DNA of 22,273 nucleotides from Fonticula alba (Eukaryota; Opisthokonta; Rotosphaerida; Fonticulaceae): assembly GCF_000388065.1 (NCBI RefSeq), contig NW_009242976.1, positions 2,463,913 to 2,486,185 of the forward strand. The letters run 5' to 3'. The notes beneath the pieces are model-generated. The model was not told where the DNA came from. It ran no database searches and saw only the letters and a program-made list of their open reading frames with translations. Position numbers and translations under genes: made by a program. Below, one piece after another: positions 10,118 to 19,143 of this stretch (position 1 is its first letter; the number at the start of each line of letters is the position of its first letter).

Positions 10118-11491
10118 TTGCGGGTGGCGCATGCCGGGTGGCAGGGTGGGCACTCGGCACACGGGCTGCCAAGGGCAGCGATGCTGGCGCCGCAGAAGAC
10201 ATCGGGCCACTGGCACGATGCGGTTTGGGCCCCGGGCGCGGAGGTGCATGCGGCACAGTCGCGCGGACAGGGCACGCGCGGCGCGGCCCGGCCATCCGCG
10301 GGGGGGACGCCGAGCGAAGGTGGCCCTCGACACATGCTTGGCATAGGTTGGGTGCATCGGCTCGCCGGGTATGTGGGGCGATGTAGGCAGCCCACCGGGC
10401 TAGGGCTAGCATGCTTGCTCCGGGCAGGGGAGCAGGCGCGCAGGGCGGTGATGTGTGGATCGCGGGCGACGCCGAGACCGGGCCCTCTTGGCAGGCACAA
10501 GACGGGCGCAGGTTGCCGCAGGCAGGGCGCGATCCGGAGCAGGGGGCGCATAGTTGGCCGGCCGGGAGATGCTGGGGCCGGTCACCGTCGAAGAGCGAGG
10601 CGCATGGCTCACCAGCAGCCGGCCGAGCGGGGCACCAGCGTGTGCCAATGCCACCGCAGGTGCCGGTGGGCGATGATGCCATCGCAGGAGGCCCGACCGG
10701 GGGAAAGGGCGCCTGGCGCGGGCGGCGCACTTGGCGGCACAAGTGCACGTTTGGCGGGCCGATGGGCAAGAAGCACAAGCGACAGCCTCTCTCCGGCTGA
10801 AGATGCCATCTGGGCGGTCGAGCAGGCGGATAGTCTCCGGGTGCTTCCTGTGGTACCGGTGCAGGTGGAACACATGTGCGGCCGGCCGGAGCACACTCCG
10901 TCGGGGGGATCCGGGCGAATGCGCCAGCCGGGCGGACGCCAATGCCGCTGGCGCCGGTCCGGAAGGAGATGCGTCTGCACCGGGCGGCTGGTGTCACCGT
11001 TGCTGTCGGAGATTGTGAGGCAGCCCGTGCGAGCAGCAGGGGGCACCCTTTGCAGGAGGTGCATGTGGCAGCAGCGATGACACCAGCGGCCCGGGCGGGA
11101 GGTGCCCGTGGGACGGCCTCGGCGGCCTGCCGGAGTGCAAGGGCAGCCAGGCGGCATGGCGGTCGTTGCATATGCGGTGCTGTATCGGGCGCGGAGGGCG
11201 AAACGCGAGCCGCAGAGGTACCGGTGGCCGGACCGGGAGCAGTGTCTTTCGGGCATGCTGCGAGGCAAGATCCCTAGGGGTGGTGGTGCCTCTCGTGACA
11301 GGAGGTGCAGTGGTTGGGGTCGGCGCGTGCGGAGCATGGGCCAGGGCACGCACGGAGCCAATGTGCTTGGTGGCGCTGGGGAGGGTGCCCCGAGGGCAGC
11401 GACCGTGGCAGGCCCGGTCATAGAGGAGAAGCCTGGTGGTCCAGCTGGAGGGTGTATCGGCGCCGGTGCAACGGCCGCGGCCAGACGCGCA

Positions 11492-11500
11492 GGGGGGGGG
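11492..11500 (+). repeat. Poly-G tract, 9 G
   Basis: Nine G inside the cysteine-repeat relic, between two segments read in different frames. Confidence 0.9.
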
Positions 11501-12189
11501 TATGCGCCGTTGCGTGGAGAAAGTGCCCAGCGCGGCTGGCAGCCTGTGTAAAGACGCCCCAGACGCCGCGAAGACAGCGGGCGGAACGGGCGATCCACGC
11601 GCGCTTGCTCCCTGGAGAGCCTGGGCGGGAGAACATGCAGTCACGGCTGGATGTGCGGCGGCCACCGGCACAGGTGGCCCCGTCGACCGCATGGGGTGCA
11701 CGCCTCGCGGTCCGGGCGACAGGCGTGGCAAGTGTGGCCATGCCCTTCAGAAGCACCAGACGCACACTCGAGAGGCGATCCCGGCCTGTGTGGCGAGCAC
11801 ATGGCACTGGGGAGGGGCCGGTCGGGCCGAGGAAAGTGCCTGGGGCCCATGGGCTGGAGCATTGGCCAGCATCATGACCGGGGGAGGGCGCCTCGACATT
11901 GCGGGGATGCGCTGCCCTGGCAGGAGATGCAGGGGCGCAAGGGCATTCCGGGGCGGTCGAAATGCCCGAGGAGGGGGCCGTGTCGGGGGACAGAGCGGGC
12001 ACACGATGCCCGACGGACGCGGCAGCCAGCCCCGGTCAAGAGCCGAGCAGGGGGTGCATGGTCGGGCGCGTGGAGGAGGGCAGGCCGGCATGGCCGGAGG
12101 CGGGGAATGGGCAGCCCAGTCGATGCGTGGGCAGATGCACTTGATGACCCGACGCCCTTTGCATTGCGCTTTCTTCCGGAGGGGCGGGG

Positions 12190-12262
12190 GCTGTCCACCG
12201 AAAATAGGGCGATTAAAAATAGGGGCCCAGCAAAAATATGGTGTACGTGTGTGTGCTCTTCG
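12190..12262. promoter_or_regulatory. AT-rich island with repeated AAAATAGGG, possible divergent promoter
   Basis: A short AT-rich patch in otherwise very GC-rich DNA. AAAATAGGG occurs at 12201-12209 and 12216-12224, 15 bp apart, and TTAAAAATAG (12213-12222) fits the MEF2-type MADS-box consensus. The patch lies between the minus-strand cysteine-repeat relic (below 12160) and the plus-strand frames that lead to the kinase relic (from about 12350), with CT-rich DNA at 12330-12415. This is the geometry of a shared promoter, but both neighbours are broken. Confidence 0.25.
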
Positions 12263-12351
12263 CTTTTTAGGGACTCGGATCCACATAATAACCAGGGCCG
12301 GCCCCCCAGGCCCACTTCGTGCACTTTCTCCTCCCCCCCCAGGTTCTTGCG

Positions 12352-12590
12352 ATGCCCGCCTTTTTTTTTTCATCTGCCTTCCTCTCCCTAGCTCCCCCAC
12401 ATGTGTCTCTCCTTGAGCTACTGGGTCCCTGGCCTGCTGGGCGGACAGCGTTCCTGCGAGGGGTCAGCGTTTTGCGCCGGGTCCTCGAGTGCGGCTTGCG
12501 TGTGGGGGGCCCCCCTTGGCGCTGTCCTCCCCCCTTGCTTGTGCTGGTCCTCTTGGCATGCTCCTGCGCGCGGGCAGGTGGCTCGCTTGC
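12352..12590 (+). other. Possible start of a receptor-like gene (signal-peptide-like segment)
   Basis: After a C/T-rich tract, an ATG at 12352 opens MPAFFFSSAFLSLAPP, and further along the same frame lies PPPLLVLVLLACSCARA (12526-12576), a hydrophobic core ending in a signal-peptidase-like A-x-A. Cysteines follow (SLACGSAWTCRRGC). Together with the kinase relic 1.8 kb downstream this suggests the 5' end of a broken membrane receptor kinase. Each piece is short and the region between is not readable in one sensible frame, so this is a weak inference. Confidence 0.2.
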
Positions 12591-13025
12591 GTGCGGCAGT
12601 GCGTGGACTTGCCGGCGAGGGTGCTCCTCCCCGGGCAGCTTCCGCGCTTGCCCGTGCCACCGTCCGGCGTCCTGTGCGCGGCTCGCGTGTATCCCCTCTC
12701 AGGGTGGGCATTGTGTGCCTGCGCGGGGGGAGCCTTTTGACGCATTCTCCGGGCGAAGCGCGCCGGCCCTGCTTTTTTGCTCCTGTTGATGGCTTTGGGT
12801 GTGGGATCGCGCGCTTGCCTGGAGCAGCCGCTCGTCAGTGGACCTCCGCCGGGGGCTTCTTTGTGCGGTTGCTCGCGCCTTTGTCGAGGACATGCGAATG
12901 TAGCGGCCTCTTGGCCAACCCACGGCAGGGTAGCAGTGGCCGTTGCCTCGCGGCGGGAGGGACGGGCCGCATTTCCCTCGGGCCCTCTCTGCCCATGTGC
13001 GCCATTGCCGTTGTGTCGCACAAGA

Positions 13026-13035
13026 GGGGGGGGGG
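13026..13035 (+). repeat. Poly-G tract, 10 G
   Basis: Ten G followed by CCC, within the unreadable stretch between the signal-like segment and the kinase relic. Confidence 0.9.
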
Positions 13036-13462
13036 CCCGGTCGGCCAAAGCATGCCCGACGGAGACCCTGCCCATGGTCGACCGACCATCCAGGTTGAGA
13101 TCGACGGGGAGGTGCTCGCTCGATCTGCACACCAGGAAGGCCAAGAGGGCAGAATAGCCCAGCCCAAAGAGTATCGTCAGCTGCGCGTGCAGCTCCGGCC
13201 CGAGGGGCCCAGATCGCCGGAAGACCACCGCCAGGAGAGTGCCGCATTTGAAGGCGCAAGGCGGGTGTGCTCGCGTCGGCGTCCTGAATGCCGACGTGCC
13301 GCCGCCCACCTGGTGCCTGATGCCCCGGGGGCAGTGTCAAGGCACGAGATGCAGGGCGTGGAACTGCCCCGGTCGCTGGGCACAGTGAAAAAACCGAGCG
13401 TCACATATGGCACCCTCCTCCGCCGGGATGGCAACCAGCATGAACGGGCAAGGGCATGGGCC

Positions 13463-13492
13463 CACCCTGGCGCGACATGTCGCGCCAGGGTG
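13463..13492. repeat. Perfect 30-bp palindrome
   Basis: The half-site CACCCTGGCGCGACA (13463-13477) is followed immediately by its exact reverse complement (13478-13492) with no spacer. Symmetry stops abruptly on both sides. It can form a cruciform or, if transcribed, a 15-bp stem with no loop bases to spare. It contains no open-frame signal. It could be a binding site for a dimeric protein, a recombination target, or an artefact of read joining. Confidence 0.9.
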
Positions 13493-14379
13493 TTGTGGCA
13501 TCCAGCCGATGCGCTCCGGCTCCTGCGCGCGTTGAAATCTCGCCCGCCGAGAGGTGTAACGGGGGCGGGGCCAATGCGGGACCTGGCACCCGGTCGCCGC
13601 CGGGGGCGTGATGCGATGGGTTGTTCGGTTGTCTCGTCGAAGGGGGGGCCCTGGCCCTACGGTAGGCCGGCCCAGCGGGGCCGGCCAGGAAGGTCACGGC
13701 CACTCGTCCTTGACGATGTCCGGGCTGCAGGGGCGTCGCTGCCTGATGGTTGCATTACCCTATGTTCGCGATTCCCTCTTGGCGCACCTCCTCCTGGCAT
13801 CGTCGACAGTAAGTATGGGGGCCGCGAGAGGGCCTGTGCACGGGGCAGGCTCGATGCGTTGCTCGGTGTAAAGACACTCGGGCGCGGAATTGGGCGTTTG
13901 ACCTACAGGGACGGGGCAGCCGCCGGCTGGGGCGATCCTCGACTCGTCGGGCAGCTTCTCGGCCTACGTGCTCGCCGTGCGCTATGGCTGGCTCCCGACA
14001 GCCATGCCCGCTGCCGAAGTTGGGGCCTCTTGGAAATCGTTGCTTCTGCTTGTTCATTCGCAAAAGTGCTGCACAAGCGCCGGGGCCAACTCCATGCCTG
14101 CATCGAGTTCCTGGTGTTCCGGAACATGGCAAGCGAGAGGAGGAGACAGACGAGCACCCGGCCAGGCCATGCGGAGGGTGGCAGGAGGATGCGCGCACGC
14201 GCGCAGCCCGGGGAGGGAAGGGTTGTTGGGTGGAATGTCGAATTTGGGCGGCGTCGGACTCGGCTCAGATGGAGGGAGGATAAAACCCCGAAACACCCAT
14301 CACTAGGCCGCACTCGAGAAACGCAGTCCGAGGGCCGTGTGAGGACGAAAGCATCGGGCATCGCGACGCGGTGTGCCAC

Positions 14380-15145
14380 CTCCCCCCCAGGCGAGGACAT
14401 CCACCAGGGGCCCGCGTGTGGTCCGCGGCGCTGCAGGGGCAAATGCCACACCTCGCCCTGGCGTCAGGCTGTGGTGATGTGGGGCGTTGGTGCCCGGGGA
14501 CCGATGGTTTTCGTTGTCTCGCACCTGTCGGCGGCCCTGTGCCGGCCGGTGGTCTTCGGTGTCTGGTTTCCGGCACCGCGATGGAGCATGCGCCGCTGGG
14601 AGTGCGCGTCGTGCAAGGGGCCGCGGCTGTCAATCCGCCAGGCTGTCTGCCATCATACAGGCGGCGATCTGGCAGCCGGATCCCTGCGTGGATCCGACGG
14701 GGCTCTTTCTCGTGAACTCGAGAAAAGGCACGCCAACGGGGAGGTGCCCCGGAGCTGGGGTGGGCCATGCACGCGGCCATCGGTCGCACATGGCGAGGTC
14801 TATGGGTTCGGCGCGCCGGGGGTCCCTCGCTGACCGAGCTGCCCCGAGTCGGCCCGTGGTCAGCCGGCGGGCAGCCTGGCCTGGGGCATTTCTTGGCCCC
14901 CAGCATGGGTATCCTCATTTACGAACTTTACGCTTGGATCTGCTTGCTCAGGGACTTACTCGATTCGGCAAGCCTTTGCCCCTGCTTATGTCGCTGTTGT
15001 CGCCGGCATTGCTGACACAGCCTGCCGGGATGTCCTGGCGGTGGAATTTCCTCCCTCCCAACTGAGGCCCCAGCAGATCTAGGACACTGCTTGTGGGCAT
15101 GTGAATGGGTCGCGCAGGATCCCGGTCGCCATTCCCCTGGAGAGC
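14380..15145 (+). pseudogene. Frameshifted protein kinase catalytic domain, plus strand
   Basis: Kinase landmarks occur in the right order but in three frames. Hinge: CLVSGTAMEHAPLG (14560-14601, frame 1). Catalytic loop: HHTGGDLAAGS (14651-14683, frame 2), where HRD/HGD has become GGD. Strands after it: VDPTGLFLVN (14688-14717, frame 3). Helix F: SMGILIYELYAW (14902-14937, frame 1). Helices G-H: RQAFAPAYVAVVAGIAD (14966-15016, frame 2). Helix I: ACEWVAQDPGRHSP (15097-15138, frame 1), ending with an RP-like motif. Spacing from hinge to helix I is about 185 codons, as expected. No DFG motif is readable and the N-lobe is unclear, with possible remnants before 14560. The pattern is closest to TKL/tyrosine-like kinases. 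At least five frame changes in under 600 bases make a pseudogene the simplest reading; the gaps are too small for introns in most places. A stop (TAG, 15080-15082) lies in frame 2. Confidence 0.6.
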
Positions 15146-15149
15146 GGGA

Positions 15150-16430
15150 AAATGGATCGCTTTCCACCCTGCTAAAAGGACCCTTGCATCGGTGCCCGCA
15201 TATGTGGTGGTCGCCCCATCCGGAATGGGGCCCTTCGTCGGACAGACAGCTGATGGGCACAATGCCACCCCTACGAATGAGACTGCCCTGATGGGTCACA
15301 GGCATGGCCGATTGCGGAGGCACAAGACACCCATTGGCTTAATTTATACATGCGAGGAGGGTGGAGCTCCAAGCGGACTCGGACGCCTCCTTGTTGGCGC
15401 CTGTCGCCCTCCATCCCCCCACTCTTGGCGCATAGGGCCCCATGAGGCCACGGTTTGCCGAGCGAGAGGCTCGCATCTCCTCGGACACGAGGCAGTCAGG
15501 TGGCGTCACACCACCTCCCATGACTGCCGCGTTCTTCCTCGAGCTGCGGGTCTCGGCGTAGTGTCGGAATGTTTGCAACCCCGGCGAGTCGATCTTGCCC
15601 GCCGGGGCTGTTCGCCTGCGAGGGGGTTGCAGAGGCGAGTAAGCGAGCGCGGTCCGGTTCTGTAACGACCGTGTGCTGTTGGGATGTTTGCTTTTTCGAT
15701 GATCATCAAGCCCTGAGCAAGGGAATGTCAAGGGCCAGCTGTGAGAGCCTTGCTCGTCCGAAAACTAGTCGAGCGCTGCGATGCCAGTCGTACGCTTCGG
15801 CTCTTGGCTCGGCGAAAGAGATGGGGAGGTTTGATTTTGGCGCTTGGCGACCCTGCGATTTTCAAGGGATGTGCGTGGTACTGCGTGCCCAGCATTGGTA
15901 CTCCCGGGTCAGTGTCTTTTATTTGGCCGATTGCCCGGAACATGGGCCCTGTCTCACGGCCGCCGAGCAACGCCCGACTGTCGAGACCAGCGGATGCCGT
16001 CGTCTGGCACAGGCGCGATTGCTTGCAACTGGCCGTCCCGCGAGGAGGAAGGCGCCTGTGGGGGGGGATCTTTGGCTGTCTTGCATTCATTTAAAGATGT
16101 ATTTGGCTGCCTTTGCTCTTGCCCTCTTCTTGAGCATCCTGGGAGGGTAGACGCCCAGTTGGTCAAAAATGTCCTCGTGCCCCTGACGATGTGTCAAGAG
16201 AATGCGCGTCTTCGTCGAGGCTCCATCAGCCCTCGCTCTTGGCCCGGGGACCGGGATCGAGTACTGGTGTGGACGCCGGTCCTCTTTCAATCCGGACCCT
16301 CTTCCAAGGCTCGGTCACATCACCTGGGGGGGGGGGGGGCGACGGGGGTCCTTCCATGTCGTGTACAAGCACACTATCATTTGCCCCACTTGCGCCTTGG
16401 TAGGTTAGAAACGATGGTAAAGTACTGATC
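15150..16430. other. No supported gene
   Basis: Several overlapping plus-strand frames (longest 15569-16150) end near a short hydrophobic stretch (MYLAAFALALFLSILGG, 16097-16147), which could be a membrane or signal segment by chance. I find no domain, no consistent codon signal and no promoter. Composition falls toward moderate GC by 16100. A 14-G tract lies at 16326-16339. Confidence 0.4.
16326..16339 (+). repeat. Poly-G tract, 14 G
   Basis: A pure run of 14 G between the kinase relic and the 3' end of the minus-strand gene. Confidence 0.95.
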
Positions 16431-16472
16431 TACGCTCATGGGGGCGGGGTGTAAACGCGCTCGGGAAACATA

Positions 16473-16478
16473 TTTATT
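16473..16478 (-). promoter_or_regulatory. Polyadenylation signal AATAAA for the 16587-17570 gene
   Basis: AATAAA on the minus strand, about 110 nt past the stop codon of the upstream gene, inside an AT-rich patch (TATTTATTATTGCATATAT on the plus strand). Position and context fit a normal eukaryotic 3' end. Confidence 0.6.
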
Positions 16479-16586
16479 ATTGCATATATTGACAGTACAT
16501 GGCCTTAAAAGCAAATACCAGAAAACTGGAGGGACTAAGCGAGGGGAAGGAGGGGGAGGAATGAAGGCACGAAAATGAAAGAGGCC

Positions 16587-17570
16587 CTAATGATGCCATA
16601 GGGAGATATTCTCTAGTTGGCGGACGAGATAGCTAACAAGAATGTCATCCGGGCCAAGGGAGCAGGTAGTCGTGGCGGCAAGAAGACGCAGGGCCTGCTG
16701 GCGACCGGACAGAGCCGAGTAAATGCCCAACCAAGAGGCAAAGACAGCCTGGGTAAAGAAGAAGGTATTCATGTGCTGAATGGCGCCCATGGCAGGATCA
16801 GGCATGTTGGAAGGCTTTTTAGCGCTGGGAGGCCGGTCGTCGATTGAAGCACGAGTAGGATGATCTCGGTCTTGGGGAAGGTGGTTGTGTGGCGAAGGTG
16901 GCAGCCAAGTCGTCAGACCAGTGGAGGTGAGGAGATTGACATTCGGACTGCTGTCCACGTAAAGGGCCTGTAAGCGCTTCAGACACCGCATAATGATGGT
17001 CTCGAGAGCCGACTTGTTGGACATGTCGGTCAAAAAGTCTTTGACAGCACTATGTGCACCTTCCTGGGACAGATTCAGGTTTTCGGGAATTCTTGGACTC
17101 TCTTGGGAGAGGGAATCTAGCATGAGTGTCAGATCCTGAAGGAATCGGAGATTGGTGTCGTCATTAACAGGCCGGAGGTCGGCCGCGGCCGTCGAGGCGA
17201 GCAACATCATTAGGGGAATGGAGCTGGTGGAATCCTTATGCGCATGGTTTTCCTGTTGGAGAAGAATGTCCACCTTTTCGAGGAGGGTGGTCACAACCAA
17301 TCTGTGACTTGTCATGGAATAGGTGTGGGCGGGGGAGCTGTCACCGCCGGGGAGCAGACCATTGATCATGGCTGGAATGGAAAATCGATCGCTGATGCTC
17401 TGGAGTTGGTAGTCATGGGGTGGATGAGAGGTCTGTGTGGCCAAGATATGTGTCACATAGCGAGCCATGCGCACGGGAAGCCAAATGTTGGTGTCGCGTT
17501 GCATGGCAAATTGTGGCAGGAGGGGCAAACTGTGGCTTAACTTGAAGCGCCGGGTACTGTGGTCGGTCAT
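16587..17570 (-). CDS. Unrecognised mostly helical protein, at least 327 aa
   Basis: A clean minus-strand frame with balanced residues and moderate composition, ending in ENISLWHH. I recognise no family. Residues 1-60 contain MTDHSTRRFKLSHSLPLLPQ and WLPVRMARYVTHILATQT. Residues 85-210 are helix-rich and leucine-rich (LVVTTLLEKVDILLQQ, FLQDLTLMLDSLSQ, LETIIMRCLKRLQALYV), suggesting a helical-repeat scaffold. A Pro/Ser/Asp-rich linker (about 220-265) precedes a last hydrophobic helical part (FFFTQAVFASWLGIYSAL). The same frame stays open upstream to 17777 and reads sensibly back to about 17650 (STLFRLSFSSGYAGKSADLQ), so the ATG at 17570 is probably internal. An upstream exon is likely, with acceptors such as CTTACACAG or CTGTCCTTCAG near 17655 and 17630. 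A candidate first ATG with good CACCATGA context is at 17817 in another frame, but no convincing donor joins them. Confidence 0.75.
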   Translation of the reverse strand: MTDHSTRRFKLSHSLPLLPQFAMQRDTNIWLPVRMARYVTHILATQTSHPPHDYQLQSISDRFSIPAMINGLLPGGDSSPAHTYSMTSHRLVVTTLLEKVDILLQQENHAHKDSTSSIPLMMLLASTAAADLRPVNDDTNLRFLQDLTLMLDSLSQESPRIPENLNLSQEGAHSAVKDFLTDMSNKSALETIIMRCLKRLQALYVDSSPNVNLLTSTGLTTWLPPSPHNHLPQDRDHPTRASIDDRPPSAKKPSNMPDPAMGAIQHMNTFFFTQAVFASWLGIYSALSGRQQALRLLAATTTCSLGPDDILVSYLVRQLENISLWHH

Positions 17571-17817
17571 GAGAGCCTGGACAGGAGGGATGCTTTGGAG
17601 GTCGGCAGACTTCCCAGCATAACCCGAACTGAAGGACAGGCGAAACAGCGTTGACTGTGTAAGGCACAGGGGGCTGGACCGGGGCGAAGGCCTTATGGCA
17701 GGTGGGGGAAGGTCCAGCGGGGGAGCCGGTAGACGGAGAAGTGGCCTGCCCGGGCGACGGGCGTGAGATGCTGGATTTTAGACCGTAGCAACTGCCACCA
17801 AACACAGCTCGGGTCAT
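17571..17817 (-). other. Probable 5' extension / missing exon of the 16587 gene
   Basis: In the frame of the downstream gene the codons from about 17650 to 17571 look coding, while those from 17777 to 17700 are Pro-rich and may be intron. An ATG at 17817 (context CACCATGA) opens a 134-codon frame that overlaps in a different phase. A single splice joining a first exon from 17817 to an acceptor between 17660 and 17628 is plausible, but I found no GTAAGT- or GTATGT-like donor. The start of the gene is therefore unresolved. Confidence 0.35.
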
Positions 17818-18288
17818 GGTGGGGGGCGGCGATGGAACCAGCCCCGCTGCCAGGAGTGATCACAGCCGGGCGTGCATGATGGGGTCTGGAACTGGGCCTG
17901 GAGGGCTGAGCGGAGGGCCGGCGTTCGGTGGCAAGAGACTGCGGTGCCCGAGCAGCTCGATTTTCTCCACCAGCCATCGCAGGGGCAGCGAGCTCCCTGC
18001 TGGGATTTGCAGGGCGCCCAGGCGGTGGTTGACGGCTGTACAGGCACCATGCACCGGTGCCCCGAGAGGGCATCGGGCGCTCGCGAGTGAGACAGGTCAA
18101 CAGGCCCTCGAGGTAGGAGTGAAGCGCGGGCCACTCTGGCGGTATCGCAGCGCTGGAGAGACCCACATGGAAGAGGACTCCATCGTGGATGCACTTGATG
18201 CCATATTTCGAGATGCAAGTACCAATTGGTTGTTTGGAGGGCGCCGGTGGATGTTTACCATCGCGAAGAAGCCCAACACGAGGGACTA

Positions 18289-18367
18289 CTGGACATGTCA
18301 GGGCCTTTGAAAAGCCCTTGAGTTGGGGGGGGGGGGGGATGATGTTTCAGGGCCAATGTCTGCTTAC
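18289..18367 (-). other. Likely intron with poly-C tract in the minus kinase
   Basis: Donor GTAAGC begins at 18367 on the minus strand; acceptor CCAG ends at 18289 (an alternative, CAAG, ends at 18317). The 14-C run (18338-18325) lies in between, like a polypyrimidine tract. Removing 79 nt joins the DFG-region frame to the frame holding the helix F-I segments. The alternative 51-nt intron keeps the first frame, which then stops at TAA near 18262. Confidence 0.45.
18325..18338 (+). repeat. Poly-G tract, 14 G
   Basis: Fourteen G on the plus strand, equal to the poly-C of the candidate minus-strand intron. Confidence 0.95.
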
Positions 18368-19129
18368 TCGTCCTGCCATCGAGAGCCCTGGTCTTGCCGG
18401 CGAGAAAACCTCGCAGATTGGCAGGCTCGGCAAGCTTTTTGGGCAGCACGCGGGCATCTTCCACTTTCAGATGGTTCTTGTGAGTGAGGGTGTCCCGGTT
18501 GCGTGCTACGCCGGAAGCGCCATCGGTGCAGGTTCTTGCGGACGCCAATTTAGGGAGGATGGCCATCCGGCCGTCTGGCGGCCCAGGATCGTGACCGCGA
18601 GCGAGCAGCAACCAAGCGGGCTTGGTGGCTGTTGAACTGTCAGTACCATGCTCGTGTGTGTGATAGGCGAAAAAGTATCCGGCTCAGGCAATTTGAAACA
18701 CATAGCCAGGAGGCATGCCACATCCGTGGCGCGTACAGGTGGCATGTAGATGCCGGACACGTTCGAGATGGAACAGCGCCCAGGCAGGCAGCGGCAAGTG
18801 ATGCTGGTGGCTCATATGCGAGATTGCCTGGCCTTGGGAGCTGCGGGAGGGATCCAGGACGAACTGTCGGCGAACGGGCGCCTCGGGCGCGAGCTGGCAA
18901 TGGCCAAGCAGGAAGGAGTCCAGGTCACCGGTATCGTGGGCCGAGCAACGGCCCACGGGGTAGGAAATACACGCGAAGGGGACAAGTGCCCGGGCAGATG
19001 CACATCGAATGCGCCAGCATCAGGGGGAGCATGCCGAGCGGGGAGTATCCGTGGCGCGGCAATCGGCAACACGGGGGACATGGGCGACCGGGCCCAAGGA
19101 GCGTGGGCGTACGATACACACATGTGCGA

Positions 19130-19143
19130 GGGGGGGGGGGGGG
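19130..19143 (+). repeat. Poly-G tract, 14 G
   Basis: Fourteen G about 110 bases upstream (in minus-strand sense) of the helix C remnant of the kinase. It may also have been part of an intron. Confidence 0.95.

Larger units (their letters stand above)
9800..12160 (-). pseudogene. Frameshifted furin-like (growth-factor-receptor type) cysteine-repeat gene
   Basis: On the minus strand, short stretches in all three frames carry the C-x3-C-x2-C and C-x2-C spacing of furin-like extracellular repeats. The best are CPRDCAACTSAPGAQTASC followed by CAECPPCHPACAT (10269 down to 10117), RACPGPCSARADPNHCTSC (11351-11298), CHACRPDREACTPCGRRG (11730-11677), LCQACVEGHL (about 10345-10316) and RCMPCNRSRD / GCLPACSAS (9900-9815). 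Proteins with such repeats are usually secreted or membrane receptors. No frame stays open through all repeats: I count at least four frame changes and one stop (11276-11274), and one shift falls at a G7 run near 10300. The run of Gs and the gap at 10027-10036 cut the repeats. No signal peptide or membrane segment is visible. Alternatives are many short introns or homopolymer assembly errors in a live gene. GCA-rich DNA inflates minus-strand Cys, but the spacing is better than I would expect by chance. Confidence 0.45.
18070..19025 (-). pseudogene. Tyrosine-kinase-like catalytic domain with degraded motifs, minus strand
   Basis: Reading the minus strand, kinase landmarks appear in order: helix C end LMLAHSM (19023-19003), hinge region ISYPVGRCSAHDTGDLDSFLL (about 18971-18906), helix E start RRQFVLD (about 18872-18852), helix E end GRMAILPKL then CTDGASGVARN in place of HRDLAxxN (18572-18498), THKNHLKVEDARVL where DFG has become EDA (18485-18444), a helix-F-like SKYGIKCIHDG (about 18213-18181) and IPPEWPALHSYLEGLLTCL then ERP (18145-18074). 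Hinge and catalytic loop share one frame, with a TGA at 18686-18684 and about 280 extra bases between helix E halves, which may be an intron. GTAAGC at 18367 and CCAG ending at 18289 bound a likely 79-nt intron holding a poly-C run and restore the frame of the C-terminal part. A further frameshift separates helix C from the hinge. Loss of HRD and DFG residues means no ordinary catalysis, so it is a pseudogene or a pseudokinase gene. The N-lobe and any membrane segment are not readable. Confidence 0.5.

Noticed and set aside
9620-11171. Poly-Gly and poly-Pro proteins across the G tract
   Set aside because: They are translations of the homopolymer and of unknown bases in the gap.
12820-13309. 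Hydrophobic segment LTILFGLGYSALLAFLVC on the minus strand (about 13187-13134) as a receptor membrane helix
   Set aside because: The flanking frame has no recognisable ectodomain or kinase, and the opposite strand reads as a charged sequence of equal quality, so I could not choose.
12401-14833. 810-codon open frame on the plus strand
   Set aside because: It contains one kinase-like segment near its end, but the neighbouring kinase landmarks lie in other frames, so the frame as a whole is not a protein.
12135-18200. Shared 13-mer GATGCACTTGATG at 12134 and 18188
   Set aside because: Flanks differ completely; a single shared 13-mer in 22 kb can arise by chance and does not show a duplicated element.
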